NCBI GenBank assembly: GCA_016718605.1 | Contig: JADKCY010000002.1 | Span: 992,001 to 1,056,000 of the forward strand | Direction of reading: 5' to 3' | Length of the DNA: 64,000 nt | Origin: Lysobacterales bacterium | Lineage (GTDB): Bacteria > Pseudomonadota > Gammaproteobacteria > Xanthomonadales > Xanthomonadaceae | Shown here: positions 54,006-63,020 of the stretch, piece by piece | How the letters are laid out: each line of letters begins with the position of its first letter | Position numbering within the stretch: position 1 is the stretch's first letter | Translations under genes and position numbers: made by a program | Notes under the pieces: model-generated | What the model saw: only the letters and a program-made list of their open reading frames with translations | Told to the model about the DNA's origin: nothing | The model's database searches: none

Positions 54006-55260
54006 AGCGACGCAAGATCCAGTCAAGGAGTCGCTTGCGTTGCGCCTTTGGCAGGGCCATGAAGGTTGCGCGTGCCGCATCGGCTTCACCTGCATGCCAG
54101 AGGATGGCCTCCTCGACGCTCCGTGCGCGGCCATCGTGCAGCAGGCCGAAGTGACCGCCGCGTGGCAGGTGGGCGATTCCCCACAGAGGTGCGGTGCGCC
54201 AAAGACTGTCGACTACTGTGCCATCCATGCGACGGTCTGCCAGTCCATCCCCGAGGTCATGACGACGCAGATCGGTGTAAGCGGCAATCCGGCTCAAGCC
54301 ATCGATGCCTTCAACGGGCAGACTCGGCGCATGGCAGTTTGCACATCCAGTACGTGCAAACAAGCTTGCACCTTGTGCCTCTGACTCGGCATCCAGCGGT
54401 TCGGCTTTCGGCACGGCCAGCAAGGATTGGAACAGTGTCACCGCGTGCAGGAAATCCTCCGACACCTCCGGTTCGCCACCTTCCGGCGCCGCCGCACAGG
54501 TAGCATCGTCGCCACAGTCGTCCAACGGGTATTCCGTGGAGTGCAAGCCCATTTCACGCGAAAATGCCTTGGCCGTCTGGTCCCGCACCGAGCGCGTGCC
54601 CGCCTGCCAGCCGAAACGTCCGGGCGAAGCCTGATCCGACCCGAACGCAGACGCCGGAACCGCATCCAGCAATCCTGTTCCGAACAGCGGCGAGGCCATG
54701 CGTGGCTTCAGCAGCGTCCGTGCAGGCAATGCGCTGACACGTGGCCCATGCAATTGATAGTGCGGCTCGCGCACCTCGACCTGCGAGCCATCCGGGTAGC
54801 GGACGTCGCGCACACGGTAGCTCAGTACAATGTGTCCTTCTGCGCTGTAGCCCTCAATCGCGGCCGGATTCAGCACATCACCCAAAGGTATGGCGCCACC
54901 ATTTGCCATGCCAAGCTGCATGACGAACCCGATTGGCAGACGACCGTCATCACTCGGCGCCGTCGCCCGAGCACCGTTGTTGTGGCACGAATCACAACTC
55001 GCGGCATTGAACACGGGACCGAGCCCATCGCGTCGTTCGGCGCGTGGTGCGCCCGCCGCTAGCCACTGGGAGTTGAAGATCGCCTGCCCCAGTTCGAAAG
55101 TCGCCAGATCGTTCATCGACAACGCTCGCCAAGTGGGCGGTTGACGCGGGTCGTCGAAGCGCTGAAGAACATCAATCGGGTGTGCGCAAACCCCGGAATG
55201 TGCCGACAGCAAGAGGCCGATCAGGACCAAACTGGCGCGCCGCAAAGCCTCATTGTGCAT
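54004..55260 (-). CDS. Di-heme DUF1111-family thiol-oxidoreductase-like protein
   Basis: A 418-residue exported protein with two c-type heme sites, CDSCH (in NAASCDSCHNNGARA) and CANCH. GLGPVFNAASCDSCH and the C-terminal RTAPLWGIAHLPR...LHDGRARSVEEAILWHAGEA block are typical of DUF1111 (MauG/CcpA-like peroxidase relatives). The signal peptide ends near VCAHP. ATG at 55260 overlaps the upstream gene by 11 bases. A role in metal/redox homeostasis or peroxide handling is inferred from relatives. Confidence 0.85.
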   Translation of the reverse strand: MHNEALRRASLVLIGLLLSAHSGVCAHPIDVLQRFDDPRQPPTWRALSMNDLATFELGQAIFNSQWLAAGAPRAERRDGLGPVFNAASCDSCHNNGARATAPSDDGRLPIGFVMQLGMANGGAIPLGDVLNPAAIEGYSAEGHIVLSYRVRDVRYPDGSQVEVREPHYQLHGPRVSALPARTLLKPRMASPLFGTGLLDAVPASAFGSDQASPGRFGWQAGTRSVRDQTAKAFSREMGLHSTEYPLDDCGDDATCAAAPEGGEPEVSEDFLHAVTLFQSLLAVPKAEPLDAESEAQGASLFARTGCANCHAPSLPVEGIDGLSRIAAYTDLRRHDLGDGLADRRMDGTVVDSLWRTAPLWGIAHLPRGGHFGLLHDGRARSVEEAILWHAGEADAARATFMALPKAQRKRLLDWILRR

Positions 55261-55774
55261 CGTTGTGCGGTACCACGCTGACGCGCACGCGATCACTTGC
55301 GGAGCCGGTGAGTTGCAAATACAGCGTCGCGTTCTGCGGGAGATCGTAAAGCACGATTTTGGCGGGTTTGGTGCAGGTCAGCGCACCGCTGAACTCGCTG
55401 GAGTTGATCACGGAACCCGCATCGACCACGTCCATCCAGGCACCGCTATCCAACGCGATGCGATATCGCCCGGCCGCAGGTATCCGCAGGCGCAGCACGC
55501 CAGCATACGTACCCTCCGCCAACATAGCCTTGCTCGGTGGAACCACCAGCTGCACGTCTTCCTGTGCCTGCAAGACGACTTCGTACAATTCACCCGCCAG
55601 CAAGTCAGGGGCTTCGGCCGCGTCAGAGCCCGCCTGAAGCGGTAGCCCTTCCGCTGAAGCAAATAACGCCCGTTCGCGCGCGACATCCCAGCGGAAGTCG
55701 TCACAACCGCCCGAAGTCTGCGCCATCACGTCCGCAAAGCAGAGAAACAGCAGCCAAAATCCAGCGTTTCGCAT
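55250..55774 (-). CDS. Small exported partner of the DUF1111 protein
   Basis: A 174-residue exported protein (signal peptide about 18 residues, ending VMAQT). The rest is all-beta (GVLRLRIPAAGRYRIALDS, KIVLYDLPQNATLYLQLTG), like a PPC or carbohydrate-binding sandwich, with a Cys near each end that may form a disulfide. It overlaps the DUF1111 start, so the two are coupled. I recall similar small beta proteins beside DUF1111 genes, but assign no function. Confidence 0.65.
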   Translation of the reverse strand: MRNAGFWLLFLCFADVMAQTSGGCDDFRWDVARERALFASAEGLPLQAGSDAAEAPDLLAGELYEVVLQAQEDVQLVVPPSKAMLAEGTYAGVLRLRIPAAGRYRIALDSGAWMDVVDAGSVINSSEFSGALTCTKPAKIVLYDLPQNATLYLQLTGSASDRVRVSVVPHNDAQ

Positions 55775-55873
55775 CGTTGATCACCTACTATTGCCTCGCC
55801 CCATGCGAGCCTGCCACAGCACGACACGCCGCTACCGTTAACTCCGACACGCTATAGCGCTTGCGCGCCCGCG

Positions 55874-57442
55874 TCAGTGACGAAAGTGGCGTCGCCCGGT
55901 GAACACCATGGCCATGCCTGCTTCATCGGCAGCGGCAACAACTTCGCTGTCCCGCATTGAACCGCCCGGCTGGATCACCGCGGCGATGCCCGCCTTTGCG
56001 GCGGCATCAATGCCGTCGCGGAAGGGGAAGAACGCGTCCGATGCCATCACCGAGCCCGGCACCGCAAGTCCGGCTTCTTCGGCCTTCAGACCCGCAATCC
56101 GGGCACTGACGACACGGCTCATCTGGCCGGCGCCAATACCCACGGTCTGCAGATGTTTGGCATAGACGATGGCGTTCGACTTCACATACATCGCCACTTT
56201 CCAGGCAAATTGCAGGTCACGCAGCTCGTCGGCACTCGGCGCACGCTGGCTGACGACCTTGAAGTCCGCCACGCCGAGGGTATCGCTGTCGGCATCCTGT
56301 ACCAATAGACCACCGGCGATGCGTTTGTATTCCATGCCACTGGCCACTTGCAGCTCGCCGCAGGCGAGCACCCGCACATTCGGCTTTTTGGCGAAGTGCG
56401 GCAGGGCATCTGCATCGATGGCAGGCGCGATCACCACTTCGACAAACTGACGCTTGAGGATTTCCGCCGCGGTTGCGGAATCCAGCGCACGATTGAAAGC
56501 GATGATGCCGCCAAACGCGGACGTGGGATCGACGACATGGGCGCGGTCGTAGGCTTCGATCAATGTGGCGGCAACAGCAACACCGCAAGGATTGGCGTGT
56601 TTGACGATGACGCAGGCAGGTGCATCGAACGCTTTGACGCATTCAAGTGCCGCATCGGCATCCGCAAGATTGTTGTAGGACAGTTCCTTGCCCTGCAGGA
56701 AACGCGCTGTCGCCACGATGCCCTGCGGCGCATTGGGTTCAATGAACAGCGCGCCGCGCTGATGCGGGTTCTCTCCGTAACGCAAAGCATTGCCGAGGGT
56801 GAGCGACAAATGCAGGGTTTGCGGCCACGTAGCAGGCTGTTCCGGTTGCTCGGCACGCGTCGAAAGCCATTCGGCAATCCGTCCGTCGTAATGCGCGGTG
56901 TGCGCGTAGGTCTTGGCCGCCAGACGCCGCCGCAGCGCGGCATCGGTGCCGCCCAAAAGCAGGGCATCGATCACTGCAGCGTAGTCGCTAGGATCAACGA
57001 CCACCGCAACGCGATCATGGTTTTTGGCCGCGGCGCGCAACATTGCCGGCCCACCGATATCAATGTTCTCGACGGCGTCTTCGTAGCCGCAATCCGGCTT
57101 GGCGATGGTGGCCTCGAACGGATACAGATTGACTACCAGCAGATCGATCGGCGCGATGCCGTGCTCCGCCATGACGGCATCATCGGTGCCACTGCGCCCG
57201 AGCAGGCCACCGTGGATTTTCGGGTGCAGGGTCTTGACCCGACCATCCATGATTTCCGGAAAGCCAGTGACGTCGCTCACTTCGCGCACAGTGATGCCCG
57301 CCTCACGCAACGCGTGCGCCGTGCCGCCAGTGGAGAGCAATTCGACATTTGCCGCCCGCAGAGCGGTCGCAAGCGGGATCAGACCGGCTTTGTCGGATAC
57401 CGACAAGAGCGCACGGCGGAGGGGTTGCAGGGTCGTGGTCAT
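55874..57442 (-). CDS. purH: Bifunctional AICAR transformylase / IMP cyclohydrolase PurH
   Basis: A 522-residue cytosolic enzyme catalysing the last two steps of IMP synthesis. The N-terminal cyclohydrolase domain (ALLSVSDKAGLIPLA, DVTGFPEIMDGRVKTLHPKIHGG, NIDIGGPAMLRAAAKNH) is followed by the transformylase with LRYGENPHQRGA, the catalytic Lys-His in VIVKHANPCGVA, and SDAFFPFRDG. Start at 57442 fits the family. It is downstream of fis on the same strand, with about 80 bases between. Confidence 0.97.
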   Translation of the reverse strand: MTTTLQPLRRALLSVSDKAGLIPLATALRAANVELLSTGGTAHALREAGITVREVSDVTGFPEIMDGRVKTLHPKIHGGLLGRSGTDDAVMAEHGIAPIDLLVVNLYPFEATIAKPDCGYEDAVENIDIGGPAMLRAAAKNHDRVAVVVDPSDYAAVIDALLLGGTDAALRRRLAAKTYAHTAHYDGRIAEWLSTRAEQPEQPATWPQTLHLSLTLGNALRYGENPHQRGALFIEPNAPQGIVATARFLQGKELSYNNLADADAALECVKAFDAPACVIVKHANPCGVAVAATLIEAYDRAHVVDPTSAFGGIIAFNRALDSATAAEILKRQFVEVVIAPAIDADALPHFAKKPNVRVLACGELQVASGMEYKRIAGGLLVQDADSDTLGVADFKVVSQRAPSADELRDLQFAWKVAMYVKSNAIVYAKHLQTVGIGAGQMSRVVSARIAGLKAEEAGLAVPGSVMASDAFFPFRDGIDAAAKAGIAAVIQPGGSMRDSEVVAAADEAGMAMVFTGRRHFRH

Positions 57443-57522
57443 GGGTAAAAGCACGTACAAGGAAAAACGAGAAACGCGCAGGCTGGCGCTTCCGCGCACA
57501 GCTCGGGGCGCGCCGAGAAATA

Positions 57523-57846
57523 TCAGTTCAGGCCATATTCGCGAAGTTTCTTGCGCAACGTCGCGCGATTGATGCCCAGCAGCTCGGCGGCGCGAATCTG
57601 CTTGCCGTCACAGTGCCGCAGCACTTCCGACAGCATGGGCTTTTCGACCTCCGCCAATACCGCATCAAACAATCCGCCACACGCGTGATTCTCGAGGTCA
57701 TCCAGATACTTCCTGACCACCTGCGCGACACAGTTCTGCAACGGCGAAACAGTCGGTTGCTGGCCACAACCCAGCACCGATAGCGCATCGGCGTGGTCCA
57801 CATCGCCAGTGCGATCGGCGTCGGAACGCAACAAGGAAAGGTTCAA
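57523..57846 (-). CDS. fis: Fis-family DNA-binding regulator
   Basis: A 107-residue nucleoid-associated protein. The C-terminal half carries the Fis core: LAEVEKPMLSEVLRHCDGKQIRAAELLGINRATLRKKLREYG, with the dimer helix and the helix-turn-helix. The N-terminal ~35 residues differ from E. coli Fis. The only upstream start in frame is TTG at 57846, since a stop lies just before it; internal GTG codons are alternatives. A fis-purH arrangement, in place of dusB-fis, is usual in Xanthomonadales. Confidence 0.93.
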   Translation of the reverse strand: MNLSLLRSDADRTGDVDHADALSVLGCGQQPTVSPLQNCVAQVVRKYLDDLENHACGGLFDAVLAEVEKPMLSEVLRHCDGKQIRAAELLGINRATLRKKLREYGLN

Positions 57847-58099
57847 TCAGCACGCTCCGGACGAAGACGCCTGCAGACGCGAAACGCAAAACGCGTCGCG
57901 GCGATCAGGGAATTTGGGAACGCGGAATGTTATCAGTTGGCAGACGCGACCCCAACTCATGGTTGCACCGACGAGGCCCCGTTCGTCGGAATCAGCGTGG
58001 CCGGCAGCGGTCCGGACTCGAGTCCAGCGGATCCGTTACTGGCGTGCTCGAACCGCATACAGACCCTCCGTGGTCTGCCGAAAGACTGAATGGGTTTTC

Positions 58100-58876
58100 T
58101 CAAAGAAAGTTGAACTCGTAGGCAATCGCTTGCTTGCCCGGATCAACCAGCTCCAATTCGATGGCCACGGGCTGGCCGGCATCCAGCAGATCAGCGCTGG
58201 GCGGCTGTCCGAGATATTCCTCAGGACGAAACCGTCGCAGTGCAACCAGTCGTCCGTCCAGATCCGACAGACTGAGTTCCAGCACCGGCCAAGCCTGCGC
58301 CCAGTGGGCATCATTGCGAAAACTGGCACTGATCAGCAAGGCGTCGGGGACCGACGGATGCGGCTGGACATCACGCGTCAAGACATGGATCTGTTTTGGC
58401 GCGCGAAAGGCCGGCAGGTCGCAACGCATCCAATCGCAAACGCGCTGCAACCAGGGCCGCAGACCCGGGTCCTCGGCCAATTGCGCGCGCTGCGATAGCA
58501 CCAATTGCGAACACAGCAGTAACGCGGCGGCCATGACCGCCATCCACCAGCGACCACCGTGCGGCAGTGGCGCACTCGCGTGATCAAGCAGAAACGCGGG
58601 CGGCTCGTCGTCCGCTGCTGCGCGCTCAGCGGCAGACGTATCAGCCACTGGATCAATCGAATCATCGCCGGAAGTCGCCCCGACCTTCACCGCAGGCGCA
58701 AACAGGTCGAGGTCCGCGTCCATCGGCATCGTCAATTCGCGCGCATCCTCGACGACGCGTGCCAAGGCATCAAACGCATTTCCGCAGTGCTCGCAGCGCA
58801 TCTGCCCGCGCCCTGCACGCAACTTCATGGCATCTAACGCGTGCACCTGCTGACAATGCGGACACTGGGTATACAT
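58100..58876 (-). CDS. DUF3426 zinc-ribbon membrane protein
   Basis: A 258-residue protein. The N-terminus is an MJ0042-type zinc ribbon, CPHC (5-8) and CEHC at about 27-30. A linker rich in Asp/Ala follows, one transmembrane helix (WWMAVMAAALLLCSQLVL, about 108-126), then a periplasmic DUF3426 domain ending in VAIELELVDPGKQAIAYEF. Function is unknown; it is typically near prmA and fis. The 253 bases to fis contain a CCGACGA/TCGTCGG hairpin (57968-57989) and a 17-base match to the dispersed repeat. Confidence 0.82.
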   Translation of the reverse strand: MYTQCPHCQQVHALDAMKLRAGRGQMRCEHCGNAFDALARVVEDARELTMPMDADLDLFAPAVKVGATSGDDSIDPVADTSAAERAAADDEPPAFLLDHASAPLPHGGRWWMAVMAAALLLCSQLVLSQRAQLAEDPGLRPWLQRVCDWMRCDLPAFRAPKQIHVLTRDVQPHPSVPDALLISASFRNDAHWAQAWPVLELSLSDLDGRLVALRRFRPEEYLGQPPSADLLDAGQPVAIELELVDPGKQAIAYEFNFL

Positions 58877-59093
58877 GTGGTTTCCCGATCTGGCGTAGCG
58901 ATAAGTAGGTGATGGATTGTAGAGAGCGACGTCGACCACGCAAAAGCAAAATCCGCCAGACCACAGCCCCGCAGCTTCCACAGCTTCCACAGCACTCGAG
59001 CCCGGCTGTTGCTCGCGGAGCGGTCACGGCGATCACCAAAAGAATCACCTATTCAACCGTTCGCGTGCGTCGCTATCGTCGTCTAGGGTGTGC

Positions 59094-60104
59094 TCACGCA
59101 GGCCGCGGGGCTGACCGCGGCAATGCCACCGAAGGCAATTCCAGACGCTTCTGCACAGCATCCAGCACGGCCTCCAGATTGCGGAGTGGCTCGATGTTCG
59201 CGAAGCGGGCATCTTCAGGAAGGTGGCGCAATATCCGCAGGCGTCCGCGATCCTGCAAACGGGTCAGCAGGTGACCCAGCTTGCCGGACTGGGCCTGCGG
59301 TGCATGACAATAGACCGGCACGGTGGTTGCGCACGCTTCACTAAGCAGATTGGCCGAGTCAGCGGTCACGATGATGCGATCCGCCCACGCCAGCATGCCC
59401 GCATAGGGATTGTCGCCATCCTGCGTGCCATGCCATTGACGTCCTGGAAGATCATCGCGCGCTGCTTTGCGCAACCAAGGCGGCGTGCGGCGCGAGCTAC
59501 TCACCCACAAGCTACCGCCGTCGGCATCCAGCCACGCATCCAAACGTTCACGCAATCCCTGCCAGTAGGCGCGATCCAGTCGCATATCCCGGGTTGAACC
59601 ACCCAGCAAAAGCAGGGTCCGGGGGCCCGGAACCAGACCCAACTGCGCAGCGGCAATACGCGCCTGCGCCAGCCACATCGCATCGATAGCATGCAGGCTG
59701 CCCTGCGTGGTGAGAACGTTGTCGCCACGCAACCCGTCATGTTCGGGAACCACCACCAGATCGTAAAAATCGGGATCAATACGCGGATCCAGTATCTGTA
59801 CCACGCGCATGCCGCGCCGGGTGCGCAACCAGCGCGTCGCCAATGCCGCCTGACGACCGCAACCAACCGCGAGCAACGGCAACGCGCCACAACACTTTTC
59901 GGCAAACGGCGGCCCAAAGACATCCGCCGAGCGCGGCAGCCAGTGCGGAGCGAGCCATCGCCAAGGACGCCGAACACTCACGCAGCATTCCAGCACGCGC
60001 GCATCCATGCGAATCGCCAGCCCTTCCGCCAGTGCCAGCGCCTGGCGACGATTGCCGCTCGCGCCATCATGCACACACCAAAGCACTCGATCTGTTGCTG
60101 TCAC
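59094..60104 (-). CDS. ELM1/GtrOC1-family putative nucleoside-diphosphate-sugar epimerase-like protein
   Basis: A 336-residue protein of the mitochondrial-fission ELM1-like family. The hallmark N-terminus is WCVHDGASGNRRQALALAEGL; later come VGCGRQAALATRWLRT, LLLLGGSTRD and ITADSANLLSEACATTVPVY, a GT-B-like fold that suggests a glycosyltransferase relative. Bacterial members are often near lipid A or LPS genes; biochemical function is unsettled. I chose GTG at 60104 (AAAGGA upstream); the frame is open to a TTG at 60176. Confidence 0.78.
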   Translation of the reverse strand: MTATDRVLWCVHDGASGNRRQALALAEGLAIRMDARVLECCVSVRRPWRWLAPHWLPRSADVFGPPFAEKCCGALPLLAVGCGRQAALATRWLRTRRGMRVVQILDPRIDPDFYDLVVVPEHDGLRGDNVLTTQGSLHAIDAMWLAQARIAAAQLGLVPGPRTLLLLGGSTRDMRLDRAYWQGLRERLDAWLDADGGSLWVSSSRRTPPWLRKAARDDLPGRQWHGTQDGDNPYAGMLAWADRIIVTADSANLLSEACATTVPVYCHAPQAQSGKLGHLLTRLQDRGRLRILRHLPEDARFANIEPLRNLEAVLDAVQKRLELPSVALPRSAPRPA

Positions 60105-60541
60105 GCTAGACCCGATCCTTTCATTCGACTGCGAGCCAGTCGGGCTTTGAGTCCCGAAAGCAAAAATCCGCTCCAACGAGGTCAGATTTTTTGTCGGATT
60201 CGCTGGCCCAACCTGCTGCTATGGGCCAAGAAGTCGGCGAAAAAGCGGACCGTTGGGGAGGATCTGCAGCCGGTGATCCGAAGCCCGATCGACGGCAGGC
60301 AGTATGGCCGCTGCGATCCCTGCTGTCCGCAGGTTCGCCGTAAATCACGCCCCCAACCAAAGCACGCCAAGCCTGACGATGACACCATCAAGGGATGATT
60401 GTCGCAATAAGGGCAACAATATGTTGTCGCCGCGTTGATCCAGCTTGTTCAACCGCAGGCCTAGACTCTGCGTCCTTCAGGGTCACTGCTGTGTCGCCGC
60501 AAGCCAGTGCACCCTCAGTCCGCCATGCCGGGAGTCACGCA

Positions 60542-61243
60542 ATGTTTGTCCTGCGCCGTTCAAGAGAGCGCGGCCATGCCGATCTGGGCTGGCTGCATAC
60601 CCGCCACAGTTTTTCTTTCGGGCATTACCACGATCCAAAGCATATGGGATTCGCATCGCTGCGCGTCATCAATGAGGACGTGGTTAGAGGCGGCGGCGGT
60701 TTCGCGCCGCATGGCCACGCCAACATGGAGATCGTTACCTATGTTATCGCCGGTCAATTGGCACATCGTGACAGTCTCGGCAACGCCGGCTTGATCCAGC
60801 CTGGCGAAATTCAACGCATGAGTGCGGGACGCGGTATCCAGCACAGCGAAATGAACCCCTCCAACGACACCCCAGTGCACCTGTTGCAGATTTGGCTGAC
60901 ACCTGAGATTCACGACACGCCGCCCGACTATGCGCATGAGACTCTGGATGCCAACCTGCTGCGCAATCGCTGGGGATTGATTGCAGCCCCACGTGGCGAG
61001 ACCACTGGCGGTGTGGTGGGCTTGCGTCGTGATGCCCGCATCCACGCCGTGCGCTGTGACCAGAGCACATCTCTCTCACACGCCTTGCGGCACGGTAAAG
61101 GTTGGCTGCAGGTCATCGACGGCGAAGCCTGCTGTGAGAGCGTGATCCTGAGCGCTGGTGATGGTCTGGCGATCACCGCGGTCACGCAACTCGATTTGGA
61201 CGTCAGCGACAACTTCCATGCCCTGCTGTTTGATCTCTCCTGA
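60542..61243 (+). CDS. Pirin-family cupin protein
   Basis: A 233-residue bicupin. The N-terminal cupin holds the metal site: GFAPHGHANMEIVTYVIAG (two His) and GRGIQHSEMN (His and Glu). The length equals YhhW-type pirins, which have quercetin 2,3-dioxygenase activity in vitro. The start at 60542 (CGGGAG upstream) matches the usual FVLRRSRERGHADLGWL N-terminus. It is followed 33 bases later by the reductase gene. Confidence 0.93.
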   Translation: MFVLRRSRERGHADLGWLHTRHSFSFGHYHDPKHMGFASLRVINEDVVRGGGGFAPHGHANMEIVTYVIAGQLAHRDSLGNAGLIQPGEIQRMSAGRGIQHSEMNPSNDTPVHLLQIWLTPEIHDTPPDYAHETLDANLLRNRWGLIAAPRGETTGGVVGLRRDARIHAVRCDQSTSLSHALRHGKGWLQVIDGEACCESVILSAGDGLAITAVTQLDLDVSDNFHALLFDLS

Positions 61244-61276
61244 CTTTCCCAGCACCGACTACCAATGGAACAACCC

Positions 61277-61864
61277 ATGAGCACACTCGATCACCACGCA
61301 CTGGATCAACTCTTCACCGCCGCGCGCACTCACAATGCCTGGCAGAGCAAAGCCGTCGACGATTCACTGTTGCAGCAGGTCTATGACTTGGCACGCATGG
61401 GACCGACCGCCGCCAACTGCTCACCCGCACGCTTCGTGTTTGTGCGGAGCGTCGAGGGCAAAGCCAAGCTCAAGCCTGCGCTGCAAGCAGGCAATCTCGA
61501 CAAGACGATGGCGGCGCCGGTCACGGTGATCGTGGCCACCGACTTCCGCTTCTACGACAAACTACCTTTGCTGTTTCCACATGCCGACGCGCGTAGCTGG
61601 TTTGTCGGCAACGAGGAACTTATCCAGACTGCCGGATTCCGTAATGCCAACCTGCAAGCGGGCTACTTCATCCTTGCCGCACGCGCGCTCGGCCTGGACG
61701 CCGGTCCGATGTCAGGCTTTGACAATGCGGCGGTGGACGCCAGTTTTTTTGCCGATACCGGCTGGAAATCCAACTTTCTGATCAACCTCGGCCATGGCGA
61801 CACCACAGGCCTGTATCCGAGAAACCCGCGACTGCCGTTTGAAGAAGCCTGCCAACTTGTTTGA
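61277..61864 (+). CDS. rutE: Malonic-semialdehyde-reductase-like nitroreductase (RutE family)
   Basis: A 195-residue FMN enzyme of the RutE/HadB branch of nitroreductases. It follows RutE nearly end to end: HALDQLFTAARTHNAWQ, WGPT-like MGPTAANCSPARFVFV, AARSWF-like HADARSWFVGNEE, ALGLDAGPMSGFDNAAVD and LPFEEACQLV. RutE reduces malonic semialdehyde to 3-hydroxypropionate in uracil breakdown. No other rut genes are present, so a general aldehyde or quinone reductase role is possible. Start 61277 preferred over 61265. Confidence 0.88.
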   Translation: MSTLDHHALDQLFTAARTHNAWQSKAVDDSLLQQVYDLARMGPTAANCSPARFVFVRSVEGKAKLKPALQAGNLDKTMAAPVTVIVATDFRFYDKLPLLFPHADARSWFVGNEELIQTAGFRNANLQAGYFILAARALGLDAGPMSGFDNAAVDASFFADTGWKSNFLINLGHGDTTGLYPRNPRLPFEEACQLV

Positions 61865-61914
61865 CATTGTTTGATCCGTAGTACTGCACGTTGATACCAC
61901 CCAAGGAGAATCCC

Positions 61915-62493
61915 ATGTTGAAGACCCTACTCGGTACTGCCCTGTTCGCTGCGCTGTCCGCCTCGGCGCTTGCCGCACCGCAACGCGTCGAAATTGACAC
62001 CTCGCACACTCGCGTTCTGTATTTCATCAACCACCTCGGTTTTTCCGAAATGTATGGTGATTTCGGCGGCTACCAGATCGACCTGAACCTCGACACCGCC
62101 GATCTGACCCAGTCCAGTGTCAAGGTGACGATCGATACTGCCAGCGTCGACATGCGCCATGCAGGACTCAACGATCACCTCAAAGGCGCGGATTTTTTCA
62201 ATGTCGCGCAGTTTCCCAACATGCAATTTGAGAGCACCGGCGTCACCCAGACTGGCGAAGGCAAGCTCGCCGTCGCCGGCAATCTAACCCTGCTTGGCGT
62301 CACCAAGCCGGTGACCCTGCAAGTCACGGTCAACAAGATCGGCGAGCACCCGATGCGAAAAACACCGTGGGTCGGCTTCGGCGCAACTGCCACGATCAAG
62401 CGTTCGGATTTCGGATTGAGCTACGCCGTCCCGGCCGTGGGCGACGAGGTCAATATCCAGATTTCCTTGGAAGGTGGACTGAAGGCCGAATAA
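61915..62493 (+). CDS. Periplasmic YceI-family lipid-binding protein
   Basis: A 192-residue exported lipocalin-like protein. The signal peptide ends ASALAAP; then IDTSHTRVLYFINHLGFSEMYG, VKVTIDTASVDMRHAGLNDHLKGADFFN and GNLTLLGVTKPVTLQV are the YceI hallmarks. It binds polyisoprenoid or other amphiphilic chains. The ribosome site AAGGAGAA is very strong. Confidence 0.95.
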   Translation: MLKTLLGTALFAALSASALAAPQRVEIDTSHTRVLYFINHLGFSEMYGDFGGYQIDLNLDTADLTQSSVKVTIDTASVDMRHAGLNDHLKGADFFNVAQFPNMQFESTGVTQTGEGKLAVAGNLTLLGVTKPVTLQVTVNKIGEHPMRKTPWVGFGATATIKRSDFGLSYAVPAVGDEVNIQISLEGGLKAE

Positions 62494-62511
62494 GTCGCGA
62501 CCCGAACGGGC

Positions 62512-62569
62512 CACGCTGACGGGGTCGAAGGTGCGCGGTGCAGTCGCGGCATTCGACCCTGTCAGCGTG
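62512..62569 (+). terminator. Long hairpin after yceI-like gene
   Basis: CACGCTGACGGGGTCGAA (62512-62529) pairs with TTCGACCCTGTCAGCGTG (62552-62569) over 18 positions with a single G-T pair; the loop is 22 bases. It begins 18 bases after the YceI stop. No T-run follows; a terminator or mRNA-stabilising stem is likely. Confidence 0.55.
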
Positions 62570-62627
62570 ACCCTGCCGGTGCGGGGCGCTACACTGCAGG
62601 TCAGTTCATCCGCTTCGTGATGCCATC

Positions 62628-62825
62628 ATGCTCAACGTTGTCGCGCAAACCGTCCCGGCCAATGCCCAGAATCGCTACGAGATCACCCGCGCAGACTTGC
62701 CGCTGTGCTGCCCCATGCCCGGTATGGTCTCGTGGAATTCACATCCGAAGGTCTATCTGCCGATCGAAGCCACAGGGTCTGCCAAGTGTCCCTACTGTGG
62801 TGCGCTCTACGTGCTGAAGTCCTGA
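62628..62825 (+). CDS. Small zf-CHCC zinc-finger protein
   Basis: A 65-residue protein of the zf-CHCC (NDUFS6-like) family: Cys residues in LPLCCPMPG, His in WNSHPKVYLPI and the CPYCGALYVL pair at the C-terminus form one zinc site. Bacterial members are short, cytosolic and unassigned. Start ATG at 62628. Confidence 0.88.
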   Translation: MLNVVAQTVPANAQNRYEITRADLPLCCPMPGMVSWNSHPKVYLPIEATGSAKCPYCGALYVLKS

Positions 62826-62928
62826 AACCGCTCCTGACGTTCTGGTGTGTAAGCACGCCACGCCATGTCAACCAATAACTGCGTGAAGAGGGTGACCGGC
62901 AGACGGTCGAGAATCTGCTTGCCTGCCA

Positions 62929-63020
62929 GCTCTCAGGGTCGCGAGTCCAGCACCTCTCAGGACGCTCCATCGATGCAACAGCCGCTTCCACGAGCAATTC
63001 GCGAACGCGGCCACCATGCC
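62929..63020. repeat. Copy B of a dispersed ~90-nt intergenic repeat
   Basis: Gapless counterpart of 37592-37682 (about 66 of 92 positions identical, highest in the first 39). It spans the region just before and over the first codons proposed for the following glycosyltransferase, so part of that N-terminus may be non-coding. Confidence 0.5.

Noticed and set aside
58970..58996. Short CAGCTTCCA tandem duplication upstream of the DUF3426 gene
   Set aside because: Only two and a half units of about 9 bases; too short to be more than a local slippage event.
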